From assembly GCF_018704125.1 (NCBI RefSeq), contig NZ_JAGTIS010000011.1:1-64000 (forward strand): a DNA stretch of 64,000 nucleotides, read 5' to 3'. Below are positions 9,138 to 17,068 of the stretch, one piece after another; position 1 is the first letter of the stretch; each line of letters starts with the position of its first letter. The translations under genes were made by a program, and so were the position numbers. The notes below the pieces were generated by a model, which was given only the letters and a program-made list of their open reading frames with translations, was not told the DNA's origin and made no database searches. This DNA is from Metapseudomonas boanensis. GTDB taxonomy: Bacteria > Pseudomonadota > Gammaproteobacteria > Pseudomonadales > Pseudomonadaceae.

Positions 9138-10052
9138 TCAGGCGCTGCGGGCCGGCTGGAACTTCTGATGCAGCCTTGCCAGCTGTGCGTCCTTCACTTC
9201 CCACAGGTTGTTGACCCACTTCTGGAAGGCCAGGCGGTATATCTCGTCCTGGTCGTAGCTCTTGCCGATGAACTCCTGCGGAATCTCCAGCTTCTCGATG
9301 CGCACCACTACTTGGCGTAGCTCCCCGGACAGCAGAGCCCAGAAGTTCGGATTGCCATCCGGATAATGGATGGTGACGTTGAGCAGCGCGTGCATCTGCT
9401 CGCCCATCGCGTCCAGTACGAAGGCGATGCCCCCAGCCTTGGGCTTGAGCAGGTACTGGAAGGGTGATCCCTGCTGGTCATGCTTGTTACGCGTGAAACG
9501 GGTGCCTTCGAGGAAGTTGAAGATGCCCACCGGGTTGTCGCGGAACTTGGCGCAGGTGTGGCGGGTGGTTGCCAGGTCCTTGCCCTTTTTTTCCGGGTGC
9601 TTGGCCAGGTACGCCTTGGAGTAACGCTTCATGAAGGGGAACTCCAGCGCCCACCAGCATAGGCCGATCACCGGAACCCAGATCAATTGCTGCTTGAGGA
9701 AGAACTTCAGCGGACGGATGCGACGGTTGAGCAGGTGTTGCAGCACCAGGATGTCAACCCAGCTCTGGTGGTTGCTGGTGACCAGGTAGGAGTGCTGGTA
9801 GTCCAGCCCGGCCAGGCCGTCGACATCCCAGCGCGTAACGCACACAAGGCGCATCCAGCCCTTGTTGCAGGTGATCCACGCTTCCTGGATGAAGCTCATC
9901 ATCACGTTCAGCACGCGCTTGGCGAAGCGGAAGGGCAGCAGCAGCTTGAGCAGGGTGACGGCGAAAAGCGGCCAGCACCAGAACAGGGTATTGAGCGCCA
10001 GCAGGAGGGTGGCCAGTACACCGCGCAAGGGGGAAGGGATAAAACTGAGCAT
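9138..10052 (-). CDS. 1-acyl-sn-glycerol-3-phosphate acyltransferase family protein (YihG-like)
   Basis: 304-residue inner-membrane acyltransferase of the PlsC superfamily. An N-terminal membrane anchor (two hydrophobic stretches within residues 5-45) precedes the catalytic H-x4-D motif NHQSWVD (about residue 95), with FLEGTRFTR as the phosphate-binding motif. The family (E. coli YihG, P. putida PatB group) acylates lysophosphatidate and tunes membrane unsaturation. It is monocistronic and convergent with the EthD-like gene. PAO1 has this gene (PA0834) next to pta, which matches the context here. Confidence 0.9.
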   Translation of the reverse strand: MLSFIPSPLRGVLATLLLALNTLFWCWPLFAVTLLKLLLPFRFAKRVLNVMMSFIQEAWITCNKGWMRLVCVTRWDVDGLAGLDYQHSYLVTSNHQSWVDILVLQHLLNRRIRPLKFFLKQQLIWVPVIGLCWWALEFPFMKRYSKAYLAKHPEKKGKDLATTRHTCAKFRDNPVGIFNFLEGTRFTRNKHDQQGSPFQYLLKPKAGGIAFVLDAMGEQMHALLNVTIHYPDGNPNFWALLSGELRQVVVRIEKLEIPQEFIGKSYDQDEIYRLAFQKWVNNLWEVKDAQLARLHQKFQPARSA

Positions 10053-10346
10053 GGAAGGGATGCAGCCTCACCGTGCGGTGGTCATGGCCACCTCGTTATG
10101 GGTTGGGCCCGCGGTGTTCCCTGAGGGCGGGCAGAATGGGTCAAAGGTTAACGGTTGTTCACTGGACTGCAAGCGCGAAGGGTGACCAAGCGGTCGCGTG
10201 GGTGGGCGGCCCGTGGTGACTTTGTGAGGGGGATTTCATTTGCCAGGCAAAGGGACCAGCGGCCTGCCCGGCGGACTTGCAGGGGGCCGCGGTGCGGCCC
10301 ATTGCGAATGAATTCGCACCCACAAGGTCCTTCTGGAGTGTGTTGC
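10053..10346. other. Intergenic between pta 3' end and acyltransferase 5' end
   Basis: About 294 nt. It contains the acyltransferase promoter region and, at 10304-10317, the self-complementary GCGAATGAATTCGC, the reverse complement of the core of the palindrome at 30882-30909. No gene seen. Confidence 0.5.
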
Positions 10347-12413
10347 TCAACCCTGGCTCGCCGCCTGGATCGCGGTCAGGGCGATGGTGTGGACGATGTC
10401 GTCCACCAGTGCCCCGCGCGACAAGTCGTTGACCGGTTTTCGCAGCCCCTGCAGCACCGGACCGACGCTGACCACCTGGGCGCTGCGCTGCACAGCCTTG
10501 TAAGTGGCGTCGCCCGTGGCCAGGTTGGGGAAGACGAACACAGTGGCGCGACCGGCCACGGGGCTGCCCGGCGCCTGTTGGCGCCCCGCATTCTCGAAGG
10601 CGGCGGCGTCGTAGGGCAGGGGACCATCAATCAGCAGGTCGGGGCGTGCTTCCCTGGCCATGCGGATGGCCTCGCGGAGCTTTGCCAGCTCCCCCACGTC
10701 CGTGGCATCGCTGATCATCGCCACACGCGGCGGAATACCGAGGGCGGCTGCGGAGTCGGCACTCTGCAGGGCTATCTCAGCGAGATCGCTGGCATTCGGT
10801 TCCGGGTTCACCGCGCAGTCGCCGAAGAGCACCACCTGCTCTGGCATCAGCATGAAGTAGACCGACGACGCCAGGCGGTAGCCGGGTGCCGACTTGATCA
10901 GCTGCAACGCAGGGCGAATGGTGTTAGCGGTGGGGTGAATGGCGCCTGATACCAGGCCGTCCACCTCATCCAGGGCGAGCATCATGGTTCCCAGCAGGAC
11001 GTTGTCCTCGAGCTGCGCGGTGGCCATTGGGGCGTTCAGGCCCTTGTTCTGGCGCAGCTCCACCATGGGGTGCACATACCGTTCGCGGATCAAGTCCGGG
11101 TCGAGGATTTCCAGCCCGTCCGGTAGCTGGATGCCCTGGGCGCTGGCGACCGCGCGGACGTCCTCGGGCTTGGCCAGCAGCACGCAGTGAGCGATGCCGC
11201 GTGACTGGCAGATCGCCGCAGCTTGCACGGTGCGCGGTTCGCTGCCCTCAGGCAGGACAATGCGCTTGCCCGCAAGCTGGGCGCGTTCGATCAGCCGGTG
11301 ACGGAAGGCTGGTGGCGACAGGCGCTCCTCGAGCGGGCTGCCGCAGCGCTTGCGCAGCCAGTCGAGGTCGAGGTGGCGGGCGACGAACTCGGTGACTTTT
11401 TCCGCACGCTCCCGGTCGTCCACCGGGATCTCCTTGTTCATGTGGTTGAGGTTGGTGGCCGTGTCATAGGTACCGGTGACCACGCCCAAGACCGGCAAGC
11501 CGCCTTGCAGGGCGCCCCGGCAGAGTTCGAGGGTGCGTGGATCGGGTTGGATATCGCTGGACAGCAACAGGCCTGCCAGGGGCACGCCGTTCATCGAGGC
11601 CAGACTGGCGGCGAGGATGATGTCGTCGCGGTCGCCGGGCGTCACCACCAGCACGCCGGGTTTCAGCTGCTGAACGGTGTTGGGCACGGTGCGTGCGCAG
11701 ACCACTATCTTCTGCACTCGGCGCTGGTCGCAATCGCCGGCGCTGATGATGCGTGCACCGAGCAGGTCGGCCACATCGCGGGTGCGCGGGGCGTTCAGTT
11801 CTTCCAGCCACGGGACGCAGCCGAGCAGGCGGAACTCGCCACTCCTGAGCAGGGGCGACTGCTCCTTGAGGCGCTTCGGGAAATCGTCGCCCTGTACCTT
11901 GTTGAGGATCACGCCGAGCATCTTGGGGTCGCGCGGCCCGCCGAATTGCTGGGCCTGAATCTCCAGGCGATCGGAGAGTTCACCGAGGGTTTCGTCTTCC
12001 GGTGCGGACACCAGCATCACATCAGCATCGAGGCTTTTCGCCAGATGGAAGTTGATTCGCGCCGCATAGCTGGCGTGGCGGGTTGGCACCATGCCTTCGA
12101 CGATGACCACGTCCTTGCCTTGGGCGGCCTGCTGGTGCAGGTCGACGATCTCGTCCAGCAACTCATCCAACTGGCCGTCGGCTAGCATGCGCTCGACCTG
12201 CGACAGTGCCAGCGGCTTCGGTGGGTTTAGGCCATGGGTGCGGGCGATCAGTTCGGTGGAGCGCTCCGGGCCGACGTCGCCGGGGTGCGGCTGGGCGATG
12301 GGCTTGAGGAAGCCCACCTTCAGGCCGGCCAGTTCGAGGGCGCGGACCAGGCCTAGGCTGGTGGAGGTGAGGCCCACACCGAAACCGGTGGGGGCGATGA
12401 AAAAGGTATGCAT
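10347..12413 (-). CDS. pta: Phosphate acetyltransferase, long form, with a shortened active-site loop
   Basis: 688 residues, the usual long form: N-terminal P-loop-like domain (APTGFGVGLTS), central DRTGG domain and C-terminal PTA_PTB catalytic domain (SGAIHPTANTIRPALQ, PVAGRATVFVFPNL, KPVNDLSRGALVDD with the Ser-Arg and Asp expected in the active site). It converts acetyl-CoA and phosphate to acetyl phosphate. One oddity: where the family has an SYSTGTSGAG-type loop after RVAMIS/L, this protein has only DATDVGEL, about four residues shorter and without the STxxS motif. Start has GAGGAA upstream. It lies 33 nt after ackA in the same operon; that kinase is also unusual, so the pathway here may be impaired or altered. 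Confidence 0.9.
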   Translation of the reverse strand: MHTFFIAPTGFGVGLTSTSLGLVRALELAGLKVGFLKPIAQPHPGDVGPERSTELIARTHGLNPPKPLALSQVERMLADGQLDELLDEIVDLHQQAAQGKDVVIVEGMVPTRHASYAARINFHLAKSLDADVMLVSAPEDETLGELSDRLEIQAQQFGGPRDPKMLGVILNKVQGDDFPKRLKEQSPLLRSGEFRLLGCVPWLEELNAPRTRDVADLLGARIISAGDCDQRRVQKIVVCARTVPNTVQQLKPGVLVVTPGDRDDIILAASLASMNGVPLAGLLLSSDIQPDPRTLELCRGALQGGLPVLGVVTGTYDTATNLNHMNKEIPVDDRERAEKVTEFVARHLDLDWLRKRCGSPLEERLSPPAFRHRLIERAQLAGKRIVLPEGSEPRTVQAAAICQSRGIAHCVLLAKPEDVRAVASAQGIQLPDGLEILDPDLIRERYVHPMVELRQNKGLNAPMATAQLEDNVLLGTMMLALDEVDGLVSGAIHPTANTIRPALQLIKSAPGYRLASSVYFMLMPEQVVLFGDCAVNPEPNASDLAEIALQSADSAAALGIPPRVAMISDATDVGELAKLREAIRMAREARPDLLIDGPLPYDAAAFENAGRQQAPGSPVAGRATVFVFPNLATGDATYKAVQRSAQVVSVGPVLQGLRKPVNDLSRGALVDDIVHTIALTAIQAASQG

Positions 12414-12446
12414 GGGGTTCCTCAGTTGTACTGCGGGAGCCGGGTG

Positions 12447-13613
12447 TCAGTTGAGCAGGCCCAGTGTGTCCAGGGCGATCTGCCGTTCTTCGTTTGTAGG
12501 CACCACCAGCACGCGGGGATGACCGCGCTTGTGGATGGGGCCAGCGACGCCGCGCACGCAGCGCGCGTTGGCCTCCCGGTCGATGGCCAGGTTGAGCAGC
12601 TTCAGGTGATCCACCGTTTTGCTGCGTACCAAGGGTGAATTCTCGCCTATCTCGCCGGTGAAGATCAGCCCGTCCAGTTGCGGCAGGGCACATCCGACGG
12701 CGGAAAGGGCCTTGGCCAGGCGGTAGCAGAATACCTCGATGGCCAGGGTCGCTCCGGCGTGTCCCTGGTCGCGGGCGCGCTCCAGGCTGCGCATATCGCT
12801 GGCCAGACCGGAAAGGCCCAGCAGGCCGCTTTCCTGTTTCAGCACCTGGTCGATCTTCTCCAGGCTCCAGCCCAGGCTGCGATGCAGCTGGGTGTAAAGG
12901 TGCGGGTCGATGTCCCCGCTGCGGGTACCCATCACCAGGTTCATGCTGGAGTCGCGGCTCTGTCCGTTGACGATGGCGCATACGGAGCTGTGCAAACCGA
13001 GGTGTGCCGATAGCCAGCAGCTGTCGCCAATGGCCAGCCCCGCCAGCTCGGCGGCGCGATGGCTGACGAAGCGATGGCTGCTGCCGTGAAAGCTGAAACG
13101 GCGGAAGCTGTGCTGGCGATAGAGTTCGTCCGGCAGGGCCAGGCGGTAGGCATGTTCGGGCAGGGTCTGGTGGAAGGCGGTGTCGAACACTGCCACCTGC
13201 GGCAGGTTGGGGACCAGGTGCAGGGCGGCCTCGATGCCGTGCAGGCTGGCCGGCATCTGATCCGGTGCGAGCGGGGCGAGGGCGCGCAGCCGGGCGAGGA
13301 CCTTGGCATCCAGCCGGCATGCTGAGGTGAACTGTTCGCCGCCATGCAGGACGTGATGGCCAATGCCATGCAGCTTGCCGCCAGCAGCGTTTTGCACCAG
13401 GGGCAGGAGCTGGGACAGCGCTGCACGGTGGTCGGCATTGGGGATCATCAGGCTGTCTTTCTCGCCGCCGCGCTGCCAGCGGAGCTCGGCGTTGCGGCTG
13501 CCCAAGCCATCGGCCATGCCGTGTAGGGGGAACTGGCTGTGGGCCTCGTTGACCAAAGCAAAGCGCAAGGACGAAGCGCGGGCGTGGATGACCAGGATAT
13601 TGCGTGCAGGCAT
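12447..13613 (-). CDS. ackA: Acetate kinase homologue lacking conserved catalytic residues
   Basis: 388 residues, aligned end to end with acetate kinase ([60 protein letters not shown]). Family-invariant positions are changed: the first signature N-x-G-S-S-S reads HARASS (H10 for Asn), GHRVVHGG reads GHHVLHGG (H87 for the catalytic Arg), LHNP reads DQMP (118-121), AHLGNG reads AHLGLH (205-208, both signature-2 glycines disrupted) and the TPLEG segment before LVMGTRSGD is deleted. D144, H176/H180, R231 and the TNEE region remain. The reading frame is intact and starts by ATGA overlap with the upstream gene. Acetyl phosphate to ATP transfer is therefore doubtful; it could be decaying, or a repurposed sugar-kinase-fold protein. 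Confidence 0.88.
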   Translation of the reverse strand: MPARNILVIHARASSLRFALVNEAHSQFPLHGMADGLGSRNAELRWQRGGEKDSLMIPNADHRAALSQLLPLVQNAAGGKLHGIGHHVLHGGEQFTSACRLDAKVLARLRALAPLAPDQMPASLHGIEAALHLVPNLPQVAVFDTAFHQTLPEHAYRLALPDELYRQHSFRRFSFHGSSHRFVSHRAAELAGLAIGDSCWLSAHLGLHSSVCAIVNGQSRDSSMNLVMGTRSGDIDPHLYTQLHRSLGWSLEKIDQVLKQESGLLGLSGLASDMRSLERARDQGHAGATLAIEVFCYRLAKALSAVGCALPQLDGLIFTGEIGENSPLVRSKTVDHLKLLNLAIDREANARCVRGVAGPIHKRGHPRVLVVPTNEERQIALDTLGLLN

Positions 13614-13900
13614 CAATCTTCCTTCTTCGGTACGGGCGCGATGCCCTGGGCACACCAGCCGCACGGGAACAGGCGGCCGAGCTGGGCCTGGCGCTGCTCG
13701 GGGTCTAGAACCCAGGTGCGCGACTGCCACGGCGGCTGGTGCCGCAGGTGTTGAGTATGGCCGCAAGAGAGAACGGCTACCCAATGGCCGTCGTCATCCT
13801 GGCGGAGCCCTATCAGACGCGGCGCGGCAGCGATCCGTCCGTCAGTGCTCGGGTCGCAATCGGCTGACTGCGCGGTTAAACTTGCACGTTCATCATTCAT
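13613..13900 (-). CDS. DUF3565 small zinc-ribbon-like protein
   Basis: 95 residues with the DUF3565 pattern: [31 protein letters not shown] and a second Cys pair FPCGWC. The cysteines and histidines suggest metal binding; function unknown. The ATG at 13900 is my choice because it starts just before the conserved region; a start at 13921 would overlap the slyD start codon. Its TGA overlaps the ackA ATG (ATGA at 13610-13613 on the minus strand), so DUF3565-ackA-pta form one operon with coupled translation. Confidence 0.75.
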   Translation of the reverse strand: MNDERASLTAQSADCDPSTDGRIAAAPRLIGLRQDDDGHWVAVLSCGHTQHLRHQPPWQSRTWVLDPEQRQAQLGRLFPCGWCAQGIAPVPKKED

Positions 13901-13919
13901 TCGCAAAAGGTCTCGCACC

Positions 13920-14405
13920 ATGCTGATCGCCGCCAACAAGGCTGTGTCCATCGACTATACCCTGACCAACGACGCCGGTGAGGTGATCGACAGCTCTGCC
14001 GGCGGCGCTCCGCTGGTGTACCTGCATGGCGCGGGCAACATCATCCTCGGTCTGGAGAAGGCACTGGAAGGCAAGCAGGCCGGTGACGAGCTGAGCGTTG
14101 CCGTCGAGCCGGAAGATGCCTACGGCGAATACAGCGCCGAGTTGGTTGCTACCCTAGATCGCGCCATGTTCGAAGGCGTCGACCAACTGGAAGTCGGCAT
14201 GCAGTTCCACGCTTCGGGCCCGGACGGCAGCATGCAGATCGTCACCATCCGCGATATCGACGGCGACGACGTGACCGTCGACGGCAACCACCCGCTGGCT
14301 GGCCAGCGCCTGAATTTCAAGGTCAAGGTAGTCAACGTGCGTGATGCCAACTCCGAAGAGATCGCTCACGGCCACATCCATGGCGAAGGCGGTCATCACC
14401 ACTGA
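13920..14405 (+). CDS. slyD: FKBP-type peptidyl-prolyl isomerase SlyD
   Basis: 161 residues. FKBP domain split by an insert-in-flap chaperone domain (DYTLTNDAGEVIDSS, GAGNIILGLEKALEG, AYGEYSAELV, NHPLAGQRLNFKV). The C-terminus ends in the histidine-rich HGHIHGEGGHHH, shorter than in E. coli but still a nickel/zinc-binding tail. Cytoplasmic folding catalyst and metallochaperone. Start at 13920 follows a weak AAAGG; the gene diverges from DUF3565. Terminated by the hairpin at 14468. Confidence 0.95.
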   Translation: MLIAANKAVSIDYTLTNDAGEVIDSSAGGAPLVYLHGAGNIILGLEKALEGKQAGDELSVAVEPEDAYGEYSAELVATLDRAMFEGVDQLEVGMQFHASGPDGSMQIVTIRDIDGDDVTVDGNHPLAGQRLNFKVKVVNVRDANSEEIAHGHIHGEGGHHH

Positions 14406-14467
14406 CCGATCGTCAGCGATTGCTGGCCTCAGCAAGACGTGATTCGGCTGCTAAGCTGATCAAACCG

Positions 14468-14493
14468 AAAAGGCGCCCCGGGGCGCCTTTTTC
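14468..14493 (+). terminator. Terminator of slyD
   Basis: Inverted repeat AAAAGGCGCCCC / GGGGCGCCTTTT followed by TCG; located 63 nt after the slyD stop. Confidence 0.88.
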
Positions 14494-14532
14494 GTCCGTT
14501 GTGAAATCCCTGCGACTTTCAAGGAGTCTGTC

Positions 14533-15015
14533 ATGAGCGCCTTTCACGACCTCAAACTGCGTGGCCTGGACGGTCAGGACCTGCCTCTGGCTCCGTTCAA
14601 GGGGCAGGTGGTCCTGGTGGTGAATGTAGCCTCCAAGTGCGGCCTGACCCCTCAATATGCCGGTCTGGAAAAGCTTCACCAGCAGTTCCATGACAAAGGC
14701 TTCACGGTGCTCGGTTTGCCGTGCAACCAATTCGCAGGCCAGGAGCCGGGCACTGAAGACGAGATCCGCGAGTTCTGCAGCCTCAACTACGGGGTGACCT
14801 TTCCCTTGGGCAGCAAGCTCGAGGTCAACGGCGCGGCGCGGCACCCCTTGTACCGACTGCTGGCCGGCGAGGGCGCGGAGTTCCCTGGCGACATCACCTG
14901 GAACTTCGAGAAGTTCCTGGTGGGCAAGGATGGCCGCGTGCTGGCGCGATTCTCGCCGCGCACGGCGCCGGACGATCCCCTGTTGATCCAGGCTGTGGAA
15001 AAGGCCCTGGCCTGA
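14533..15015 (+). CDS. Glutathione/thioredoxin peroxidase (GPx family, BtuE-like)
   Basis: 160 residues, full-length GPx: peroxidatic C36 in VASKCGLTPQY, the GLPCNQFAGQEPG segment with the conserved Gln and a possible resolving Cys, and the WNFEKFLVGKDG segment with the conserved Trp and Asn. Bacterial members reduce hydroperoxides with thioredoxin or glutathione in the cytoplasm. RBS AAGGAG at 14520. Monocistronic between the slyD terminator and a REP element. Confidence 0.93.
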   Translation: MSAFHDLKLRGLDGQDLPLAPFKGQVVLVVNVASKCGLTPQYAGLEKLHQQFHDKGFTVLGLPCNQFAGQEPGTEDEIREFCSLNYGVTFPLGSKLEVNGAARHPLYRLLAGEGAEFPGDITWNFEKFLVGKDGRVLARFSPRTAPDDPLLIQAVEKALA

Positions 15016-15043
15016 TCTACCATCGCACCCATGAACTTTCACT

Positions 15044-15110
15044 TGTAGGAGCGAGCTTGCTCGCGAAGGGCACGATGCTGGTAATTCGCCGGCACGCTGG
15101 CTCCTACAGC
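15044..15110. repeat. Pseudomonas REP palindrome pair
   Basis: TGTAGGAGCGAGCTTGCTCG at 15044 and, inverted, GGCTCCTACA at 15099-15108. This is the widespread Pseudomonas GTAGGAGCGAGC REP type, in the gap between the glutathione peroxidase and TetR genes. Confidence 0.85.
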
Positions 15111-15173
15111 GCCCACCTCACAACATCTTCCCTGTTGCCACCCAATCACTCTGATCAATAGTGCTGGGCGGGC

Positions 15174-15191
15174 GAGACGACCGGTCATATG
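15174..15191. promoter_or_regulatory. Candidate TetR (NemR-like) operator 1
   Basis: GAGACGACCGGTCATATG, with GACCGGTC palindromic core, just upstream of the TetR start at 15201. The identical 18 bp recur upstream of the old yellow enzyme gene at 15811, pointing to autoregulation plus control of the enzyme by the TetR protein. Confidence 0.8.
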
Positions 15192-15200
15192 CTCGCCGCC

Positions 15201-15791
15201 ATGACCAGTATCCGACTCGACAAACGTGACCTCATCCTCGCCAAGGGCTCCCAGGTGATGACCCGCCGTGGTTACCACGGCACCGGTGTACAGGAGATCG
15301 TCCAGGCCGCCGGCATCCCCAAGGGGTCCTTCTATCACTACTTCGCCAGCAAGGAAGATTTCGCCCTACAGGCGTTGGAGTACCTCTACCTGCCACGCCT
15401 GGAGCGTTATGCACAGGCCTTGACCAACCCGGCTTTGAGCCCACGCCAGCGCGTGATCGGTTATTACCAGGACTTGCTGACGCACTTCGCCAGCCGCGAA
15501 AAGCCCGAGTATCACTGCTTCATTGGCAGCCTGGGGTTCGAGATGGCCGAGCTGTCTCCCGCCATTGGCGAGCAGGTGGATCTGATCCTGCAACGTTCGG
15601 CGGACATCCTTCAAGGCTGCCTGGAAGAAGCCGTGGCTGCCGGCGAACTAGCACCTGAAGAAGACTGCGCGAACCTCGCCGCCTTCATCGCCAACGCCTG
15701 GCAAGGCGTGCTGACGCGCCTGAAGGTGGGTAGCGGCACCTTGCCGATGAACGCTTTCGTAGACCGCCTGGAGCTGCTGCTCCGGGCCTGA
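15201..15791 (+). CDS. TetR-family repressor (NemR-like)
   Basis: 196 residues from ATG 15201 (an ATG 12 nt earlier lies within the operator). N-terminal TetR HTH: GVQEIVQAAGIPKGSFYHYFASKEDF; C-terminal ligand domain of the TetR_C_16/NemR kind with cysteines in YHCFIGSLG and EEDCANL that could sense electrophiles, as known for NemR. It directly precedes an old-yellow-enzyme gene and the pair shares an exact 18-bp operator, the same logic as nemR-nemA. The inducer is not visible from sequence. Confidence 0.9.
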   Translation: MTSIRLDKRDLILAKGSQVMTRRGYHGTGVQEIVQAAGIPKGSFYHYFASKEDFALQALEYLYLPRLERYAQALTNPALSPRQRVIGYYQDLLTHFASREKPEYHCFIGSLGFEMAELSPAIGEQVDLILQRSADILQGCLEEAVAAGELAPEEDCANLAAFIANAWQGVLTRLKVGSGTLPMNAFVDRLELLLRA

Positions 15792-15810
15792 TTTTTCCAC
15801 GCCTGTAAAC

Positions 15811-15828
15811 GAGACGACCGGTCATATG
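15811..15828. promoter_or_regulatory. Candidate TetR (NemR-like) operator 2
   Basis: Second exact copy of GAGACGACCGGTCATATG, 19 nt before the GTG start of the old yellow enzyme gene. Its position between the two genes would block a promoter private to the enzyme gene. Confidence 0.8.
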
Positions 15829-15847
15829 GCCGGCCCAAGGAGACCCC

Positions 15848-16957
15848 GTGACTGCTCCCGTGCAAGCCCTCTTCGAACCCTTCCGCCTTGGCGGCCTGGA
15901 ACTTCCCACACGCGTGGTGATGGCGCCGATGACCCGTTCCTTCTCCCCGGGCGGCGTACCCAATGCCAAAGTGGTGGAGTATTACCGTCGCCGCGCAGCT
16001 GCCGGTGTCGGCCTGATCATCACCGAGGGCACCACGGTTGGCCACAAAGCCGCCAACGGTTACCCGCATGTGCCGCGCTTCTACGGCGACGACGCCCTGG
16101 CCGGGTGGAAAGCGGTGGTGGACGCCGTGCATGCCGAAGGCGGCCGCATTGTCCCGCAACTCTGGCACGTGGGTAATGTACGTCGCCTGGGCACCGAGCC
16201 TGACGCCAGCGTGCCCGGCTATGGCCCCAGCGAGAAGCTGAAGGATGGCCAGGTGGTCGTCCACGGCATGACCCAAGAGGACATTCAGGACGTGATTGCC
16301 GCCTTCGCCAAAGCAGCTCGCGACGCCAAGGCCATCGGTATGGACGGTGTGGAAATCCACGGTGCACACGGTTACCTGATCGACCAGTTCTTCTGGGAAG
16401 GCAGCAATCAGCGCGCCGACGAGTACGGCGGCAGTCTGGCCAATCGCTCGCGTTTCGCCATCGAGCTGATCCAGGCAGTGCGTGCGGCTGTGGGCTCGGA
16501 CTTCCCGATCATCTTCCGTTTTTCCCAGTGGAAGCAGCAGGACTACGCCGCACGCTTGGTGCAGAGTGCCGAAGAGTTGGAAGCCTTTCTCAAGCCACTG
16601 TCCGAGGCCGGAGTGGATATATTCCATTGCTCGACCCGCCGCTTCTGGGAGCCGGAGTTCGACGGTTCCGACCTCAACCTTGCAGGCTGGACCCGCCAGT
16701 TGACCGACAAACCGACCATCACCGTTGGCAGCGTCGGCCTGGATGGCGAGTTCCTGCAATTCATGGTGAAGACCGACAAGGTGGCGCAGCCGGCCAACAT
16801 CGAAGGCCTGCTGGAGCGCCTGAACAAGGCCGAGTTCGATCTGGTGGCCGTGGGCCGTGCCCTGCTGGTCGACCCGGACTGGGCGGTGAAGGTTCGTGAA
16901 GGGCGCATGCAGGACATCCTGCCGTTCAGCCGCGAAGCCTTGGGTAGTCTGGTCTGA
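15848..16957 (+). CDS. Old yellow enzyme family NADH:flavin oxidoreductase (NemA-like)
   Basis: 369-residue FMN-binding TIM barrel. LPTRVVMAPMTRSF at the N-terminus, active-site H171 and H174 in HGAHGYLIDQFFW, Y176 as the likely proton donor, SNQRADEYGGSLANRSRF, and VAVGRALLVDPDW near the end. Members reduce activated C=C bonds, N-ethylmaleimide, nitro-esters or quinones. GTG start at 15848 is chosen because AAGGAG lies 8 nt upstream and it begins the conserved region. Controlled with the upstream TetR gene by shared operators. Terminated at 16967. Confidence 0.93.
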   Translation: MTAPVQALFEPFRLGGLELPTRVVMAPMTRSFSPGGVPNAKVVEYYRRRAAAGVGLIITEGTTVGHKAANGYPHVPRFYGDDALAGWKAVVDAVHAEGGRIVPQLWHVGNVRRLGTEPDASVPGYGPSEKLKDGQVVVHGMTQEDIQDVIAAFAKAARDAKAIGMDGVEIHGAHGYLIDQFFWEGSNQRADEYGGSLANRSRFAIELIQAVRAAVGSDFPIIFRFSQWKQQDYAARLVQSAEELEAFLKPLSEAGVDIFHCSTRRFWEPEFDGSDLNLAGWTRQLTDKPTITVGSVGLDGEFLQFMVKTDKVAQPANIEGLLERLNKAEFDLVAVGRALLVDPDWAVKVREGRMQDILPFSREALGSLV

Positions 16958-16966
16958 GATGTTGGA

Positions 16967-16992
16967 AGCCCCGCTCAGGCGGGGCTCTTTCC
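16967..16992 (+). terminator. Terminator of the old yellow enzyme gene
   Basis: AGCCCCGC / GCGGGGCT stem with TCAG loop, then CTTTCCTT. Confidence 0.85.
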
Positions 16993-17028
16993 TTGGGGGT
17001 GTCCTTTGTATGCCCTGACTCTCGCCGG

Positions 17029-17056
17029 CTCCCCTCCCTGAGGGGGAGGGACCATG
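17029..17056. repeat. Dispersed CCCTCTCCC-type repeat, degenerate copy
   Basis: TCCCCTCCCTGAGGGGGAGGGA: inverted CCCTCCC / GGGAGGG between the convergent old yellow enzyme and glycosyltransferase genes. Confidence 0.6.
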
Positions 17057-17068
17057 GGGAGGCCGTGA

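Noticed and set aside
15044-15110. REP pair as a small RNA or terminator
   Set aside because: Matches the widespread Pseudomonas REP consensus; no T tract.
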